A stretch of 64,000 nucleotides of DNA from AP-15 sp963755435 (GCA_963755435.1 CAVWJX010000019.1:1-64000), one strand, 5' to 3'; positions 8,493 through 17,564 are shown, counted from the first letter of the stretch. Notes: generated by a model from the sequence alone, not told the origin. A program made the numbers and translations.

Positions 8493-9035
8493 TCAGGCCT
8501 GCATTTCCGACATCAGCTCATCCTTGCGTCGGGCCAATTTCTTGCCCAGCTGATCGATATCAATATCGGTTGAGCCGATCTCTGGAAACAGCTCCTCTTC
8601 CTCCTCCTTGATGTGCTGCTTTACCATCTCGCCGAGCACCCGGATCTTGGCATCATAGAGATCCTCGCCGACCTCCATGCTTTCGACTTCCGCGATCAGG
8701 TTCTTCACCGTCGCATGCTCGACCAGGGCGTCGTCGATCAGGTCATTGTCGTTGCTCGCGGCCCGCGCCTGCGGGTAGAAGATCTCTTCCTCGATCTGGG
8801 CATGGACCTTCAGGGCGAGGCAAATCTTCTCTGCAAGCTCCGCTTTGGCGTCGTCATCATCCTGCAGCTCGTCGTACTCGTCGAACCAGCCTTCAACCTC
8901 GCGATGATCCTGCTCCAAGACATCGAATGCGTTCGGGGCGGCTGCCCGCGTCTCTTTCTTTCGGTTTGATGCCGCTGCCCGGCTGGTTTTCCTTTCGGCG
9001 GTTTGGCTGGCCCTCGTCTTCGCTGGTCGCGCCAT
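8493..9035 (-). CDS. Hemerythrin HHE-domain protein
   Basis: A 180-residue protein. It starts with a basic, Ala/Lys/Arg-rich tail of about 32 residues, and the four-helix hemerythrin domain fills residues 36-155. Candidate di-iron ligands are His44 (EQDHRE), His78-x3-Glu82 (KVHAQIEEE), His107 (VEHATV) and His141-x3-Glu145 (KQHIKEEEE), the normal set. These proteins bind O2 or NO or sense iron/oxygen. The C-terminal 25 residues (DQLGKKLARRKDELMSEM) extend past the fold. The 240 bp separating it from the Rieske gene hold no clear gene. A hydrophobic minus-strand frame starting GTG at 8312 overlaps the Rieske 3' end and is not convincing. Confidence 0.88.
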   Translation of the reverse strand: MARPAKTRASQTAERKTSRAAASNRKKETRAAAPNAFDVLEQDHREVEGWFDEYDELQDDDDAKAELAEKICLALKVHAQIEEEIFYPQARAASNDNDLIDDALVEHATVKNLIAEVESMEVGEDLYDAKIRVLGEMVKQHIKEEEEELFPEIGSTDIDIDQLGKKLARRKDELMSEMQA

Positions 9036-9140
9036 TATCTAGTCCTTGATCGGTGAAGCGGTGGATCCCGCAATGTTCAAACCGCCCGGAGCGGCGGCGA
9101 GTTCCGGCGCCTCGGCTGTTCGGCAGCAGCGCCTATCGCA

Positions 9141-10088
9141 TCATCGCTTGGCCTCGCTCGGCGGCGCGGCGCGGTCGCCGGCGGAGATCTCGACCGTGCC
9201 GAGCGCGTCGGCCAACCGATGGCTGGCGCTGCCCGGCCGCAGCGGCTTCGGCTGGCTAGCATCGGGCGCCCAGCCGGTCAGAAACAGGATCTCGAAGGTC
9301 GCTCTGATCCGCCCGTCGGGCAGGCCGAAACGCTGGCCATAGATCGCCGCGGCGCGGGCCAGGGTGCCGCGGCGCAGGGCCGAGCGGCGGCGCGCCGACA
9401 AGGCATTGGTTTCGCCCATCGCGCGCAGATCGCGCATCAGCGCCAGGGCGTCGGGGTAGGTGACCGCGATCGTATCGGCATCGGCGACCGGCATCGCAAA
9501 GCCGGCGCGCTGCAGCAGCGCCGCCGCATCGGCGAGGCTGGCAGTCGGCGAGACGCGCGGGCTGGCGCCGCCCTCTTCGGCGAGCTCGGCCTCGAGGAAT
9601 GCCGCGCGCAGCTCGCCGAGCGTGGCGCCGCCCAAGAGTGCGCCGAGAAATAGCCCGTCGGGCTTGACCACCCGGCGCAACTGGACCAGCGCTCCGGGCA
9701 GATCGGCGACCCAATGCAGCGCCAGCCCGCTGACCGCGAGATCAAAACTCGCCGCGCCGAACGGCAGCAGCTCGGGGTCGGCGGCAACCGCGCGGGCATT
9801 GCTCGGGAGTGCGGCGGCGGCCCGCAGAAAGCCGGCGGCCGGATCGGCGGCGACCAGGCGTTCGATCCCCGCCCGAGCGGCGAGCGCCCGCGACAGCGCG
9901 CCGCCATGCGCGCCCAGATCGAGCACCGCTCTGAACTGGCGGCCGACATCGTCGAGCCGGTCGACGATCCGGTCGGCGATTTCGGCGTGCAAAAATTCGA
10001 CCGCGCCGTACCGCGCCGCGCGCTCGCGATGCAGCCGCCAGGCCCGGCGATCGAACATCATCGTCGCCTCGGCATCCGGTGAATTCAT
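9141..10088 (-). CDS. Class I SAM-dependent methyltransferase, NDUFAF5/BioC-like
   Basis: A 315-residue Rossmann-fold methyltransferase. Motif I is VLDLGAHGGALSRAL (residues about 55-70), then LVAADPAAGFL, and post-motif LPFGAASFDLAVSGLALHWV. The opening MMFDRRAWRLHRERAARYG is characteristic of the bacterial relatives of the mitochondrial complex I assembly factor NDUFAF5, which hydroxylates an arginine of a complex I subunit. The alphaproteobacterial neighbourhood with comF, grxC and a nitrilase supports this. It is divergent from comF, and the 119-bp gap between them is mostly a degenerate tandem repeat. Confidence 0.82.
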   Translation of the reverse strand: MNSPDAEATMMFDRRAWRLHRERAARYGAVEFLHAEIADRIVDRLDDVGRQFRAVLDLGAHGGALSRALAARAGIERLVAADPAAGFLRAAAALPSNARAVAADPELLPFGAASFDLAVSGLALHWVADLPGALVQLRRVVKPDGLFLGALLGGATLGELRAAFLEAELAEEGGASPRVSPTASLADAAALLQRAGFAMPVADADTIAVTYPDALALMRDLRAMGETNALSARRRSALRRGTLARAAAIYGQRFGLPDGRIRATFEILFLTGWAPDASQPKPLRPGSASHRLADALGTVEISAGDRAAPPSEAKR

Positions 10089-10101
10089 CGCACTCCCTGG
10101 G

Positions 10102-10163
10102 CATCGGCTAGGCTAGACATCGGCAGGCCAGGCATCGGCGGGCTAGGCGTCGGCGGGTTGCGG
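10102..10163. repeat. Degenerate tandem repeat, about four 15-16-bp units
   Basis: Units begin CATCGGCTAGGCTAGA, CATCGGCAGGCCAGG, CATCGGCGGGCTAGG and CGTCGGCGGGTTGCGG. The array fills the divergent promoter gap between the methyltransferase and comF genes. Confidence 0.7.
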
Positions 10164-10207
10164 GCGGCGGGTTGACGAACCCGCGCCAAACCTGATGTGG
10201 TGTCGCG

Positions 10208-10957
10208 ATGGCGGCGTCGGCAATGGCTCTCCGATTGCGCCAGGTCGGCCGCGGCCTGGTCGACGCCGTGCTGCCGCCGCGATGCCTGGCTTGCGGCGAG
10301 ATCGTCGAGGAGCCCGATGCGCTGTGCGGCCGCTGCTGGGGCGGCATCGCCTTTTTCGCGCCGCCATGGTGCGCCGGCTGCGGCCTGCCGTTTGCCCATC
10401 CCTCGGGCGATGGCGCGGTCTGCGCCGAATGCGCGCGCGAGCGGCGGGCGTGGGATCGGGCGCGCGCGGTATTCCGCTATGACCGCAACAGCCGCGGGCT
10501 GATTCTCGGGCTCAAGCACGCCGACCATACCCATCTGGCGGGCGCGTTCGGGCGCTGGATGCACCGCGTCGGCGGCGAGGTTCTGGCCGATGCCGATCTG
10601 TTGGTCCCGGTGCCGCTGCACTGGACCCGCCTGCTGCGGCGTCGCTACAACCAGGCGGCGCTGCTGGCGCACGCGATCCGGGCCGCGGGCGGGCCGCCGG
10701 TCGCCGCCGATTGGTTGGTGCGCCGCCGCCGCACCCCGGTGCAGGGCCATATGGGACCGGCCGGGCGCGAGCGGAACGTGCGCGGCGCGTTTGTGTTGAA
10801 GCGGCACCGCGACCTCGCCGGCAAGCGGGTCGTGGTGGTCGACGACGTGCTGACCACCGGGGCCACGGTCGAGGAATGCGCGCGCGTGCTCAAACGCGCC
10901 GGCGCCGCCTCGGTCGGCGTGCTGACCCTGGCGCGGGCGTTGCGCACCGGGGCATAA
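10208..10957 (+). CDS. comF: ComF family protein (phosphoribosyltransferase-like)
   Basis: A 249-residue protein. An N-terminal double zinc ribbon (CLACGE ... CGRC and CAGC ... CAEC, residues about 25-77) precedes a phosphoribosyltransferase domain with the PRPP loop VVVVDDVLTTGATV near residue 205. ComF proteins are linked to DNA uptake in some species, but in Proteobacteria their function is mostly unproven. The gene heads a rightward group comF-grxC-nitrilase. The gap to grxC is 43 bp and may hold its own ribosome site (GGAAAGGTTGGGACG). Confidence 0.9.
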   Translation: MAASAMALRLRQVGRGLVDAVLPPRCLACGEIVEEPDALCGRCWGGIAFFAPPWCAGCGLPFAHPSGDGAVCAECARERRAWDRARAVFRYDRNSRGLILGLKHADHTHLAGAFGRWMHRVGGEVLADADLLVPVPLHWTRLLRRRYNQAALLAHAIRAAGGPPVAADWLVRRRRTPVQGHMGPAGRERNVRGAFVLKRHRDLAGKRVVVVDDVLTTGATVEECARVLKRAGAASVGVLTLARALRTGA

Positions 10958-11000
10958 TCGGCCGGCTGAGAAAACGGGCGCGCCGGGAAAGGTTGGGACG

Positions 11001-11264
11001 ATGGCCGAAATCGAGCTCTACACAACGATGTTCTGTCCCTATTGCTCGCGGGCGCGCGCCCTGCTGCAGCGCAAGGGCGCGAGCTTTGTCGACATCGACA
11101 TCGCCGAGACGCCGGGGCGGCGCGACGAGATGATCCGGCGCGCGCATGGCCGCAGCACGGTGCCGCAGATCTTCATCGACGGCGAGCACATCGGCGGCTG
11201 CGACGACCTCGTCGCCCTCGACCGTGCCGGCAAGCTCGACGCCAAGCTCGGGATCGGCAAATGA
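11001..11264 (+). CDS. grxC: Glutaredoxin 3 (GrxC)
   Basis: An 87-residue cytoplasmic thiol-disulfide oxidoreductase with the redox motif Cys12-Pro-Tyr-Cys15 and the TVPQIFIDG cis-proline segment plus GGCDDL glutathione-binding turn. The length and sequence are those of class I dithiol glutaredoxins. The stop codon overlaps the start of the nitrilase gene (ATGA), so both are co-translated. The pairing with a deaminated-glutathione amidase-like enzyme suggests a shared role in glutathione metabolism. Confidence 0.95.
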   Translation: MAEIELYTTMFCPYCSRARALLQRKGASFVDIDIAETPGRRDEMIRRAHGRSTVPQIFIDGEHIGGCDDLVALDRAGKLDAKLGIGK

Positions 11265-12139
11265 GCGCGAATTTCGCCGCCGCCCTGGTCCAGTTCACCG
11301 CGGCGCGCGACTACGAGCCCAATATCCGGACGGTTTCGGAGCTGATCCGCCGCGCCCGCGACGGCGGCGCCGACCTGGTGCTGACCCCGGAATGCACCGG
11401 GCTGATCGAGCCCAACGGCAAATTGCGGCGCGAGAAGGCGCGCGACGAGGCCAACCATCCGGTGCTGGCGGCACTGCGCGAGGTCGCGCGCGAGACCGGC
11501 GCGTGGCTGTTGCTCGGCTCGGTGGCGGTCGACATTTCGCGCGAGCCGGGTGCCGCCGAGGGCGAGCGGCGGCTCGCCAACCGCTCGTATCTGATCGACG
11601 CGGCGGGCGCCGTCGTCGCCCGTTACGACAAGATCCACATGTTCGACGTCGATCTCGCCGGCGGCGAAAGCTACCGCGAGAGCAATGCCTACCGGCCGGG
11701 CGGGGTGGCGGTGCTGGCCCCGACCCCATGGGGCGTCCTGGGCATGACGGTGTGCTACGATCTGCGCTTCCCGCAGCTCTATCGCGCGCTCGCGCAGGCC
11801 GGCGCCGATTTCCTGGCGGTGCCATCGGCCTTCACGGTGCCGACCGGCACGGCGCATTGGCACGTGCTGCTGCGGGCGCGGGCGATCGAAAGCGGCGCCT
11901 TCGTTTTTGCGCCGGCGCAGTGGGGCGAGCACGCCGAGGGCCGGCGCACCTATGGCCACTCGCTGATCGTCGACCCGTGGGGCGCGGTCTTGGCCGACGG
12001 CGCGGAGCAGGTCGGCATCGTCAGCGCCGCGATCGATCCGGGGCGCATCGCCGAGGCGCGCCGGATGCTGCCCTCGCTCGGCCACGACCGGCCGTTCGCC
12101 GCCCCGGCAGCGGCCACGCGCCGTCTCGCCGCCGAGTAG
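11261..12139 (+). CDS. Carbon-nitrogen hydrolase of the Nit family (probable deaminated glutathione amidase)
   Basis: A 292-residue nitrilase-superfamily hydrolase. The catalytic triad is visible: Glu44 in LTPECTG, Lys124 in RYDKIHMFDVD and Cys165 in TVCYDLRFPQ. HMFDVD and YDLRFP are signatures of the Nit1 branch, which repairs deaminated glutathione. That role fits the overlap with grxC. The start ATG at 11261 shares bases with the grxC stop. An 878-bp coding length is normal for the family. Other amidase substrates cannot be excluded. Confidence 0.88.
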   Translation: MSANFAAALVQFTAARDYEPNIRTVSELIRRARDGGADLVLTPECTGLIEPNGKLRREKARDEANHPVLAALREVARETGAWLLLGSVAVDISREPGAAEGERRLANRSYLIDAAGAVVARYDKIHMFDVDLAGGESYRESNAYRPGGVAVLAPTPWGVLGMTVCYDLRFPQLYRALAQAGADFLAVPSAFTVPTGTAHWHVLLRARAIESGAFVFAPAQWGEHAEGRRTYGHSLIVDPWGAVLADGAEQVGIVSAAIDPGRIAEARRMLPSLGHDRPFAAPAAATRRLAAE

Positions 12140-12143
12140 CCGT

Positions 12144-12176
12144 CCGGGGGCGTCCAGCCACCGGGGCGTCCAGCCG
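12144..12176. repeat. Short tandem repeat, two units of 16-17 bp
   Basis: The core GGGGCGTCCAGCC is repeated immediately after the nitrilase stop codon, in the convergent gap to the second CoxL-like gene. Confidence 0.6.
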
Positions 12177-12202
12177 CCCGCGGGTTGGCGTCGGCCTTCG
12201 GC

Positions 12203-14530
12203 TCACTTGGGCGCGCCGCGAATGGCGCGCCACACCTTTTCGCTGGTCGCCGGCATGTCAAGGCTGCCGCCGCCATGCGCCGCCAGCGCATCGATCACCG
12301 CGTTCATCACCGCCGGCAACGCGCCGACCGTGCCGGCCTCGCCGGCGCCCTTGGCCCCGAGCGGGTTGAGCCGGGTCGGCACCGGGCGACTGGCGACCTG
12401 CATCGCGCACAGGCTGTCGGCCCGCGGCATCGCGTAATCCATCAAGCTGCCGCTCAGCAATTGCCCCGATCGGGGATCGTAGGCGACCTCTTCCATCAAC
12501 GCCTGGCCGAGGCCCTGGGCCACGCCGCCATGGATCTGGCCCTTCAACGTGACCGGGTTGATCACCGTGCCGACATCGTCGACGACGGTATAGCCGACCA
12601 CCTCGACCGCGCCGGTCTCCGGGTCGATCTCGACCTCGCAGATATGGCAGCCATTGGGAAAGGTGTCCGATTTTGGCGCGAAGGTGCCGGTCTCGTAGAA
12701 CCCGCCTTCGAGATCGGACGGCAGCCGGCCGGCCTGAAACGCCGTCCGCGCCACCTCTTTGAGGGCGACCCCGCGGTCGGTGCCGGCAATTGTGAACCGG
12801 CCGTCGGCAAATTCGAGGTCGGCCGCCGCGACCTCCAGGAGATGGGCCGCGATCGCCTTGCCCTTGGCGATCAGCTTGTCGGCCGCGATGCAGATCGCGC
12901 TGCCGCCGATCACGGTCGAGCGCGAGCCGGTCGAGCCCATGCCGAAGGCGACCCGGTCGGTGTCGCCATCGATGAATTGGACCTCCGAGGGGGCGATGCC
13001 GAGCCGTTCGTGGAGGATCTGCTTGAAGGTCGTCTCGTGGCCCTGGCCCTGGTTCTTGGTGCCCATGAACAGGGTCGCGGTGCCGCTCGGGTCAAAACGG
13101 ATTTCGGCAAATTCGAGGCCCGGCGAGGCGGCGCGCTCGATCGCGAAGCCGAGGCCGAGGCCGCGCCATCGGCCCTGCCCGGCCGAGGCCGTGCGGCGCT
13201 GGGCGAAGCCCGCATAATCGGCCGCCTCGAGTGCCGCCGCCAGGTTCTCCGGGAAGGCGCCGCAATCATAGGTGACACCGAACGCGTTCTTGTACGGCAT
13301 CGCGTCGGCCTGGATCAGGTTGTTGCGGCGCAACTCGACCGGGTCGCGCCCGAGCTCGCGCGCCGCGTCGTCGATCAGCCGCTCGATCACATAGATCGCC
13401 TCGGGCCGGCCGGCGCCGCGATAGGGCGCGACCGGGTTCTTGTTGACAAAGACTCCGGTCACCGCGACATGCGCCGCCGGGATCGCATAGACCCCGACCG
13501 AGGTGTGCACATTGGCGAAAGTCGGCAGCAGGTTGCGCTCGGACGACAGATAGGCGCCGTGGCCGGCGATGGTGTTGAGCCGCAACCCGACGAAACGCCC
13601 GCCGCCGTCGAGCGCCAGTTCGGCCTCGGTCATATTGTCGCGGGCGTGCTCGTCGGCCAGGACCGCCTCGCTGCGCTCGCAGCTCCACTTGACCGGCCGG
13701 CGCAGTTTGCGCGCCGCCCACAACACCAGGCGGTGCTCGACATATTGCCAGCCCTTGGTGCCGAAGCCGCCGCCGACATCGCCGGCGACGACCCGCACCT
13801 TGCTCTCCGGCACGTTGAAAATATTGACGGCGAGCGCGTTGCGCACCCGGTGTGGGTATTGGCAATCGGCGTAGAGGGTATAGCGATCCTCACCCGGATC
13901 GTAGCTGCCGACGGCGCCGCGCGGCTCCAGATAATGGGCAAAGACGCGCGAGATCGCATAGCGCCGCTTGACGATATGCCTGGCGCCGGCAAAGGCGGCT
14001 TCGGTCGCCGCCTTGTCGCCGGCCTCGAACAGGTTCGAGACATTGTCCGGGCATTCGTCCCACACCGCCGGCGCGCCCGGCCGGGCCGCCGCGGCAGTGT
14101 CGGTGACCGACGCCAGCGCCACATAGTCGACGGCGACGAGTTCGGCCGCGTCCTTGGCTTGCGCCACGCTCTCGGCGACGATCATCGCCACCGGGTCGCC
14201 GACGTGGCGGACCCGGCCGCGCGCCAGCCCCGGATGCGGCGGCGCGAACATCGGCGCGCCGTCCGGCCGCTTGCGCTGGAGCCGCATCGTCATCGTGCCG
14301 AGCCGGTCGGCGGCGAGATCGGCGCCGGTATAGACCGCGAGTACCCCGGGCAATGCCGCGGCGGCCGCGCTGTCGATGGCGCGGATCTGGGCTGCCGCAT
14401 GGGGCGAACGCACAAATACCGCATAGGCCTGGCCCGCCAGGTTCAGATCGTCCTGATAGCGGCCCCGGCCTTGCAGCAGCCGCGGGTCCTCAAAGCGCGA
14501 AACCGGCTGGCCGATGCCGAATTTGGTCAT
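12203..14530 (-). CDS. CoxL-like molybdopterin-binding hydroxylase large subunit (second copy)
   Basis: A 775-residue homologue of the protein at 2.1-4.5 kb. It has the same start architecture (FGIGQPVSRFEDPRLLQGRG), an active-site loop APYRGAGRPEA and the catalytic glutamate in KGAGEAG. The loop again differs from form I CO dehydrogenase, so the substrate is likely an aldehyde or aromatic heterocycle. The FAD and iron-sulfur subunits are absent from the neighbourhood. It is transcribed toward the nitrilase gene. Its 5' side faces a hairpin-rich gap and a VOC dioxygenase-like gene that could share an aromatic pathway. Confidence 0.9.
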   Translation of the reverse strand: MTKFGIGQPVSRFEDPRLLQGRGRYQDDLNLAGQAYAVFVRSPHAAAQIRAIDSAAAAALPGVLAVYTGADLAADRLGTMTMRLQRKRPDGAPMFAPPHPGLARGRVRHVGDPVAMIVAESVAQAKDAAELVAVDYVALASVTDTAAAARPGAPAVWDECPDNVSNLFEAGDKAATEAAFAGARHIVKRRYAISRVFAHYLEPRGAVGSYDPGEDRYTLYADCQYPHRVRNALAVNIFNVPESKVRVVAGDVGGGFGTKGWQYVEHRLVLWAARKLRRPVKWSCERSEAVLADEHARDNMTEAELALDGGGRFVGLRLNTIAGHGAYLSSERNLLPTFANVHTSVGVYAIPAAHVAVTGVFVNKNPVAPYRGAGRPEAIYVIERLIDDAARELGRDPVELRRNNLIQADAMPYKNAFGVTYDCGAFPENLAAALEAADYAGFAQRRTASAGQGRWRGLGLGFAIERAASPGLEFAEIRFDPSGTATLFMGTKNQGQGHETTFKQILHERLGIAPSEVQFIDGDTDRVAFGMGSTGSRSTVIGGSAICIAADKLIAKGKAIAAHLLEVAAADLEFADGRFTIAGTDRGVALKEVARTAFQAGRLPSDLEGGFYETGTFAPKSDTFPNGCHICEVEIDPETGAVEVVGYTVVDDVGTVINPVTLKGQIHGGVAQGLGQALMEEVAYDPRSGQLLSGSLMDYAMPRADSLCAMQVASRPVPTRLNPLGAKGAGEAGTVGALPAVMNAVIDALAAHGGGSLDMPATSEKVWRAIRGAPK

Positions 14531-14561
14531 GGGCGCGTCTACCGCCCGAGCCCCCTCCCCG

Positions 14562-14599
14562 CCCCTCCCCCGCAGGCGGGGAAGGGAAGGGTCAGGGGC
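14562..14599. repeat. Interspersed hairpin repeat (second repeat family), intergenic copy
   Basis: Contains CCTCCCCCGCAGGCGGGGAA followed by GGGAAGGGTCAGGGG. The CCCCCGC/GCGGGG arms pair. Related copies lie inside imuB (44875-44911) and, inverted, inside imuA (46103-46134). The element sits between the second CoxL-like gene and the VOC gene. Confidence 0.65.
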
Positions 14600-14636
14600 T
14601 TAACGGGAAAGCTGGAGGGGTGCTGGCGAGGCTCGA

Positions 14637-15581
14637 TCAGGGCGAGGCGTGGCCCATGAAGATCTGCGGGATCGGCTGGCCCCATGGCCCGCCGGCGCCG
14701 GCCCCGCGCTCCAGCCGATTGGGCGGGGTGCTGGCGTTCAACACGTCGGTGTCGGCCCAATGCTCGTGCACCCGGCCCCACGGATCGGCCCAGTAATCGA
14801 ACAGCTGGCTGCCGATCAGGTGGCGGCCGATGCCCCACATGTGCTGATAGCCCTTCTTTTCGAGGTGCTCGTGGCCGGTCATCACGTCGTCGATGTCGGC
14901 GGCCTCGTAGGACAGATGATTGAGCCCGCTCTTGTCGCCGCGAATGCAGAAGAAGGCATGATGATCGACGTAGTCGTCGCCGCGGTCGAGCCGGTTGAAC
15001 GAGCCGACCACGTTGTTCGGCTCGCCGGCATAGAATTCGTCCGAGCAGCGGAAGCCCAGCATCTCGCGATACCAGCCGAGCGTCTTCTCGAAATTCTTGC
15101 TCATCACCACGAAATGGCCGAGCCGCTTGATGTGCGACGGGCCGGGCTCGACCCGGAACAGCTCGCCCTTGCGGCGATACTTGTCCTCTCCGGAATTGAC
15201 CCGCGGCCGATGCACCGGGATCGGATCGAGCAACTGCATGCCATGTACAACTTCGACCTGATAGCCGTCGGGGTCGGTCAAGCGCACCCGCTTGCCGCCG
15301 CCCGGCTCGTCGATGTCCTCGATCTTGGACGCGCCCTCGACCCGCGCCAGCCGTTCGAGATCGTCCATTTGGGCGGCATGCACCGCGATCCCGACATAGC
15401 GCGGCTCGCCCAGTTCGGTGACGTGCAGGTGGTGCGGCGCATCGGTGCCGCGCATGTAGAGCGCATTTTTGGTGCGGTCGGCGCGGACCATGCCGAAATC
15501 GGTCAGAAACTCTTCCTGGCGGTCGAGATCGGGCGAACGCAGCCGCCCATAAGCAAGATCAAACGCCTTGATCACCGGCAT
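14637..15581 (-). CDS. VOC-family protein, type I extradiol dioxygenase-like
   Basis: A 314-residue protein with two vicinal-oxygen-chelate modules. The N-terminal module spans residues about 5-125 (LRSPDLDRQEEFLTDFGMV) and the C-terminal one about 150-290. Likely iron ligands in the second module are His of KRLGHFVV, His of LNHLSYEA and Glu of VHEHWAD, the H-H-E pattern of catechol meta-cleaving dioxygenases. The ATG at 15581 is chosen because GGGAGG lies 6 bp upstream. An upstream in-frame ATG at 15623 lacks a site. Members cleave biphenyl- or catechol-type diols, but the exact substrate is unknown. Confidence 0.82.
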   Translation of the reverse strand: MPVIKAFDLAYGRLRSPDLDRQEEFLTDFGMVRADRTKNALYMRGTDAPHHLHVTELGEPRYVGIAVHAAQMDDLERLARVEGASKIEDIDEPGGGKRVRLTDPDGYQVEVVHGMQLLDPIPVHRPRVNSGEDKYRRKGELFRVEPGPSHIKRLGHFVVMSKNFEKTLGWYREMLGFRCSDEFYAGEPNNVVGSFNRLDRGDDYVDHHAFFCIRGDKSGLNHLSYEAADIDDVMTGHEHLEKKGYQHMWGIGRHLIGSQLFDYWADPWGRVHEHWADTDVLNASTPPNRLERGAGAGGPWGQPIPQIFMGHASP

Positions 15582-15755
15582 CAGAACCTCCCTCGATAAT
15601 CCTGTCGGCCAATCATAGGACATTTCGCCGGCCGGCGCGACCCCCGGTTATGTCCGGGCGGCCGGCACCGTCGCCTAAAGTTGCGCGGCACGACATCGCG
15701 CGCAACCGGAGAGCCCGGCTCGACACATCGCCGGGAGCGATGCTATCCCAAGGCA

Positions 15756-16079
15756 ATGGCTTGGCTCTTTATCCTGTGCGCCGACCTCTTCGAGATCGCC
15801 TGGCCGTTCCTGTTGAAATGGTCGGCGCCGCTGTCGAAATGGGCGCCGTTGCTGGTCGTGTTGATTTGCGCGGTCCCGGCCAACTACCTGTTGGCCGAGG
15901 CCGTCAAGCGCTTGCCGGCGGCCACGGTCTACGCCACCTTTGTCGGCATCGGCACCGCCGGAACGGCACTCGTCGGCATTGCCTTTTTTGGCGAGAGCAG
16001 CAGCCTCGGCCGGATCTGCTCGCTGCTGCTGATCGCCGCCGGATTGATCGGGCTGCGGGTCTTTTCCGGCGTGCGGTGA
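15756..16079 (+). CDS. Small multidrug resistance (SMR) family transporter, Gdx/SugE-like
   Basis: A 107-residue protein with four membrane helices, the SMR length. The membrane-embedded glutamate is present in LFEIAWPFLLKW near residue 13. The TVYATFVGIGTAGTALVGI stretch and FFGES match helix 3 and the loop before helix 4. Gdx-type members export guanidinium, while other SMR proteins export quaternary ammonium compounds. The sequence resembles the Gdx branch slightly more but differs at several positions. The start at 15756 is preferred over upstream in-frame ATGs because the hydrophobic helix begins there. It converges with the NCS1 permease gene. Confidence 0.85.
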   Translation: MAWLFILCADLFEIAWPFLLKWSAPLSKWAPLLVVLICAVPANYLLAEAVKRLPAATVYATFVGIGTAGTALVGIAFFGESSSLGRICSLLLIAAGLIGLRVFSGVR

Positions 16080-16109
16080 CGGGGCGCGTCGCCGCACGCC
16101 AGGCTCGAT

Positions 16110-17564
16110 CTAGCGCACCGCCAGTTCCCAATCGAGGTCTTCGACCGCCTCGCGCGCGTCGCCCGGCCGCGCCGCCCGGCCAAGTTCGGCCAGACGCGGG
16201 GCCAGCAGCACCGTCGTCGCCCAATAGCCCGCACCGGTCGCCACCAACGTGACCAGCACCTGGATCCAGGCCGCCGGGATCACGAACATATAGGCGAGAA
16301 AACCCAGCGCCGTCCAACCGACTGCGATCGGGTTGACCCCGTTCCAATACCAATAGGGGCCATTGGGCTCGAACAGCGCCACCAGGTCGATCTGCATGCG
16401 CTTGACGAAAACATAATCGGCGATCAGCACCCCGGCGATCGGCGAGAACACGTTGCCGAGCATGCCGACATAATGGGTGTAGCCGGTCACCACGCTCGGG
16501 GTTGCCGACAAGGCGATGCCGAGGATGCTGATGATGACCGTGGTCCAAAACCGGCCGAGCCGCTCAAACATGTTCGACAGCGATAGACCTCCGGTATAGA
16601 GGTTGAGAACGTTGATCGTCCAATTGTCGAGCGCGATTACGATCAGGAACATCAGCAAGGTGAAATGGCTGACGCCGAGGCCGGAGGCGATGGCGAAGGA
16701 ATTGGGGTTGTGCCCGAGCGTCGCCGACGCGCCATAGGCGCCGAGCAATGCGGCAAAGCAGCCGCCGCCGACCTTGCCCAACAGGGTTCCCCACCACATG
16801 TCGGTGCGCGATTTGGTATAGCGGCAGAAATCGGCCGAATCGGTGACCATGGTCAGCGAGCCGGCGGCGGTGACGTTGAGCCAGGTCACGAATAGCAGCC
16901 ACCCGGCGGTGGGCTTGCCGGCGTAATGAAACACCTGCGAGGGCGCGAAATGCGGATCGTTGTGGGTCGCCAGCAGCCCCAGCACCAGCGACAGGATCAC
17001 GATCTTGAACGGCAATGCCAGGCGCGAGAGCTGCTTTAAGGAATCATAGCCGATAATCGCGACCACCGCCTGCAGCACGGCAAAGGTCAGGCTGACCGCG
17101 ACCAGGGAATGCCGGGTTCCGGTCCAGCGGTCGAGGATCGCCACCACTGCGAGCGAGCCGGCCACTGTCTGAAAGGCGAACCAGTAGGTCGAGGCGAACG
17201 TGCGCAGCAGCGACGGGACCCACTTGGCGCCGCGGATGCCAAAGGCCATGCGGGTCGAAACCTGGCCGGGCAATCCGAAATCGACGCCGACCGTGGCCAT
17301 GATCGTGTAGGCGACCGTGGCCAACAGCACGCCGCCGGTAATGGCGCCGACGGCGCCCAGAAACGACAGCCCCGACACCACCGCCAGGCCGCCGACCAGG
17401 ATCGAGCCCGGGTTCAGCGCAAAGCCGAAGATGATCGCAAATATGTCGAGCCAGCGCACCGTCTTCAATTCGCTCGGCACCGGCTCGATGCCGAATTGCT
17501 CGACGCCCTTGGGCTGATAATAGCGCCGGCGAATCTTTTCCTCGATTTCTGAAACCGTGTGCAT
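16110..17564 (-). CDS. NCS1 family nucleobase/hydantoin permease
   Basis: A 484-residue inner-membrane transporter with about twelve hydrophobic segments. NCS1 hallmarks include WLDIFAIIFGFALNPGSI in the first helices and the substrate/sodium region around ALDNWTINVLNLYTGGLSLS. The family imports cytosine, uracil, allantoin, thiamine precursors or hydantoins with Na+ or H+. It is divergent from rutA-rutE across 372 bp, so uracil or a related pyrimidine is the likely cargo. It would replace the NCS2-type RutG of the classical operon. The ATG at 17564 is chosen because AAGGAG lies 7 bp before it. Two further ATGs upstream are in frame. Confidence 0.87.
   Translation of the reverse strand: MHTVSEIEEKIRRRYYQPKGVEQFGIEPVPSELKTVRWLDIFAIIFGFALNPGSILVGGLAVVSGLSFLGAVGAITGGVLLATVAYTIMATVGVDFGLPGQVSTRMAFGIRGAKWVPSLLRTFASTYWFAFQTVAGSLAVVAILDRWTGTRHSLVAVSLTFAVLQAVVAIIGYDSLKQLSRLALPFKIVILSLVLGLLATHNDPHFAPSQVFHYAGKPTAGWLLFVTWLNVTAAGSLTMVTDSADFCRYTKSRTDMWWGTLLGKVGGGCFAALLGAYGASATLGHNPNSFAIASGLGVSHFTLLMFLIVIALDNWTINVLNLYTGGLSLSNMFERLGRFWTTVIISILGIALSATPSVVTGYTHYVGMLGNVFSPIAGVLIADYVFVKRMQIDLVALFEPNGPYWYWNGVNPIAVGWTALGFLAYMFVIPAAWIQVLVTLVATGAGYWATTVLLAPRLAELGRAARPGDAREAVEDLDWELAVR

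Noticed and set aside
12185..14659. Plus-strand frame of 824 codons
   Set aside because: Antisense shadow of the second CoxL-like gene. It shows the same mirrored pattern as the shadow at 2979-4571.
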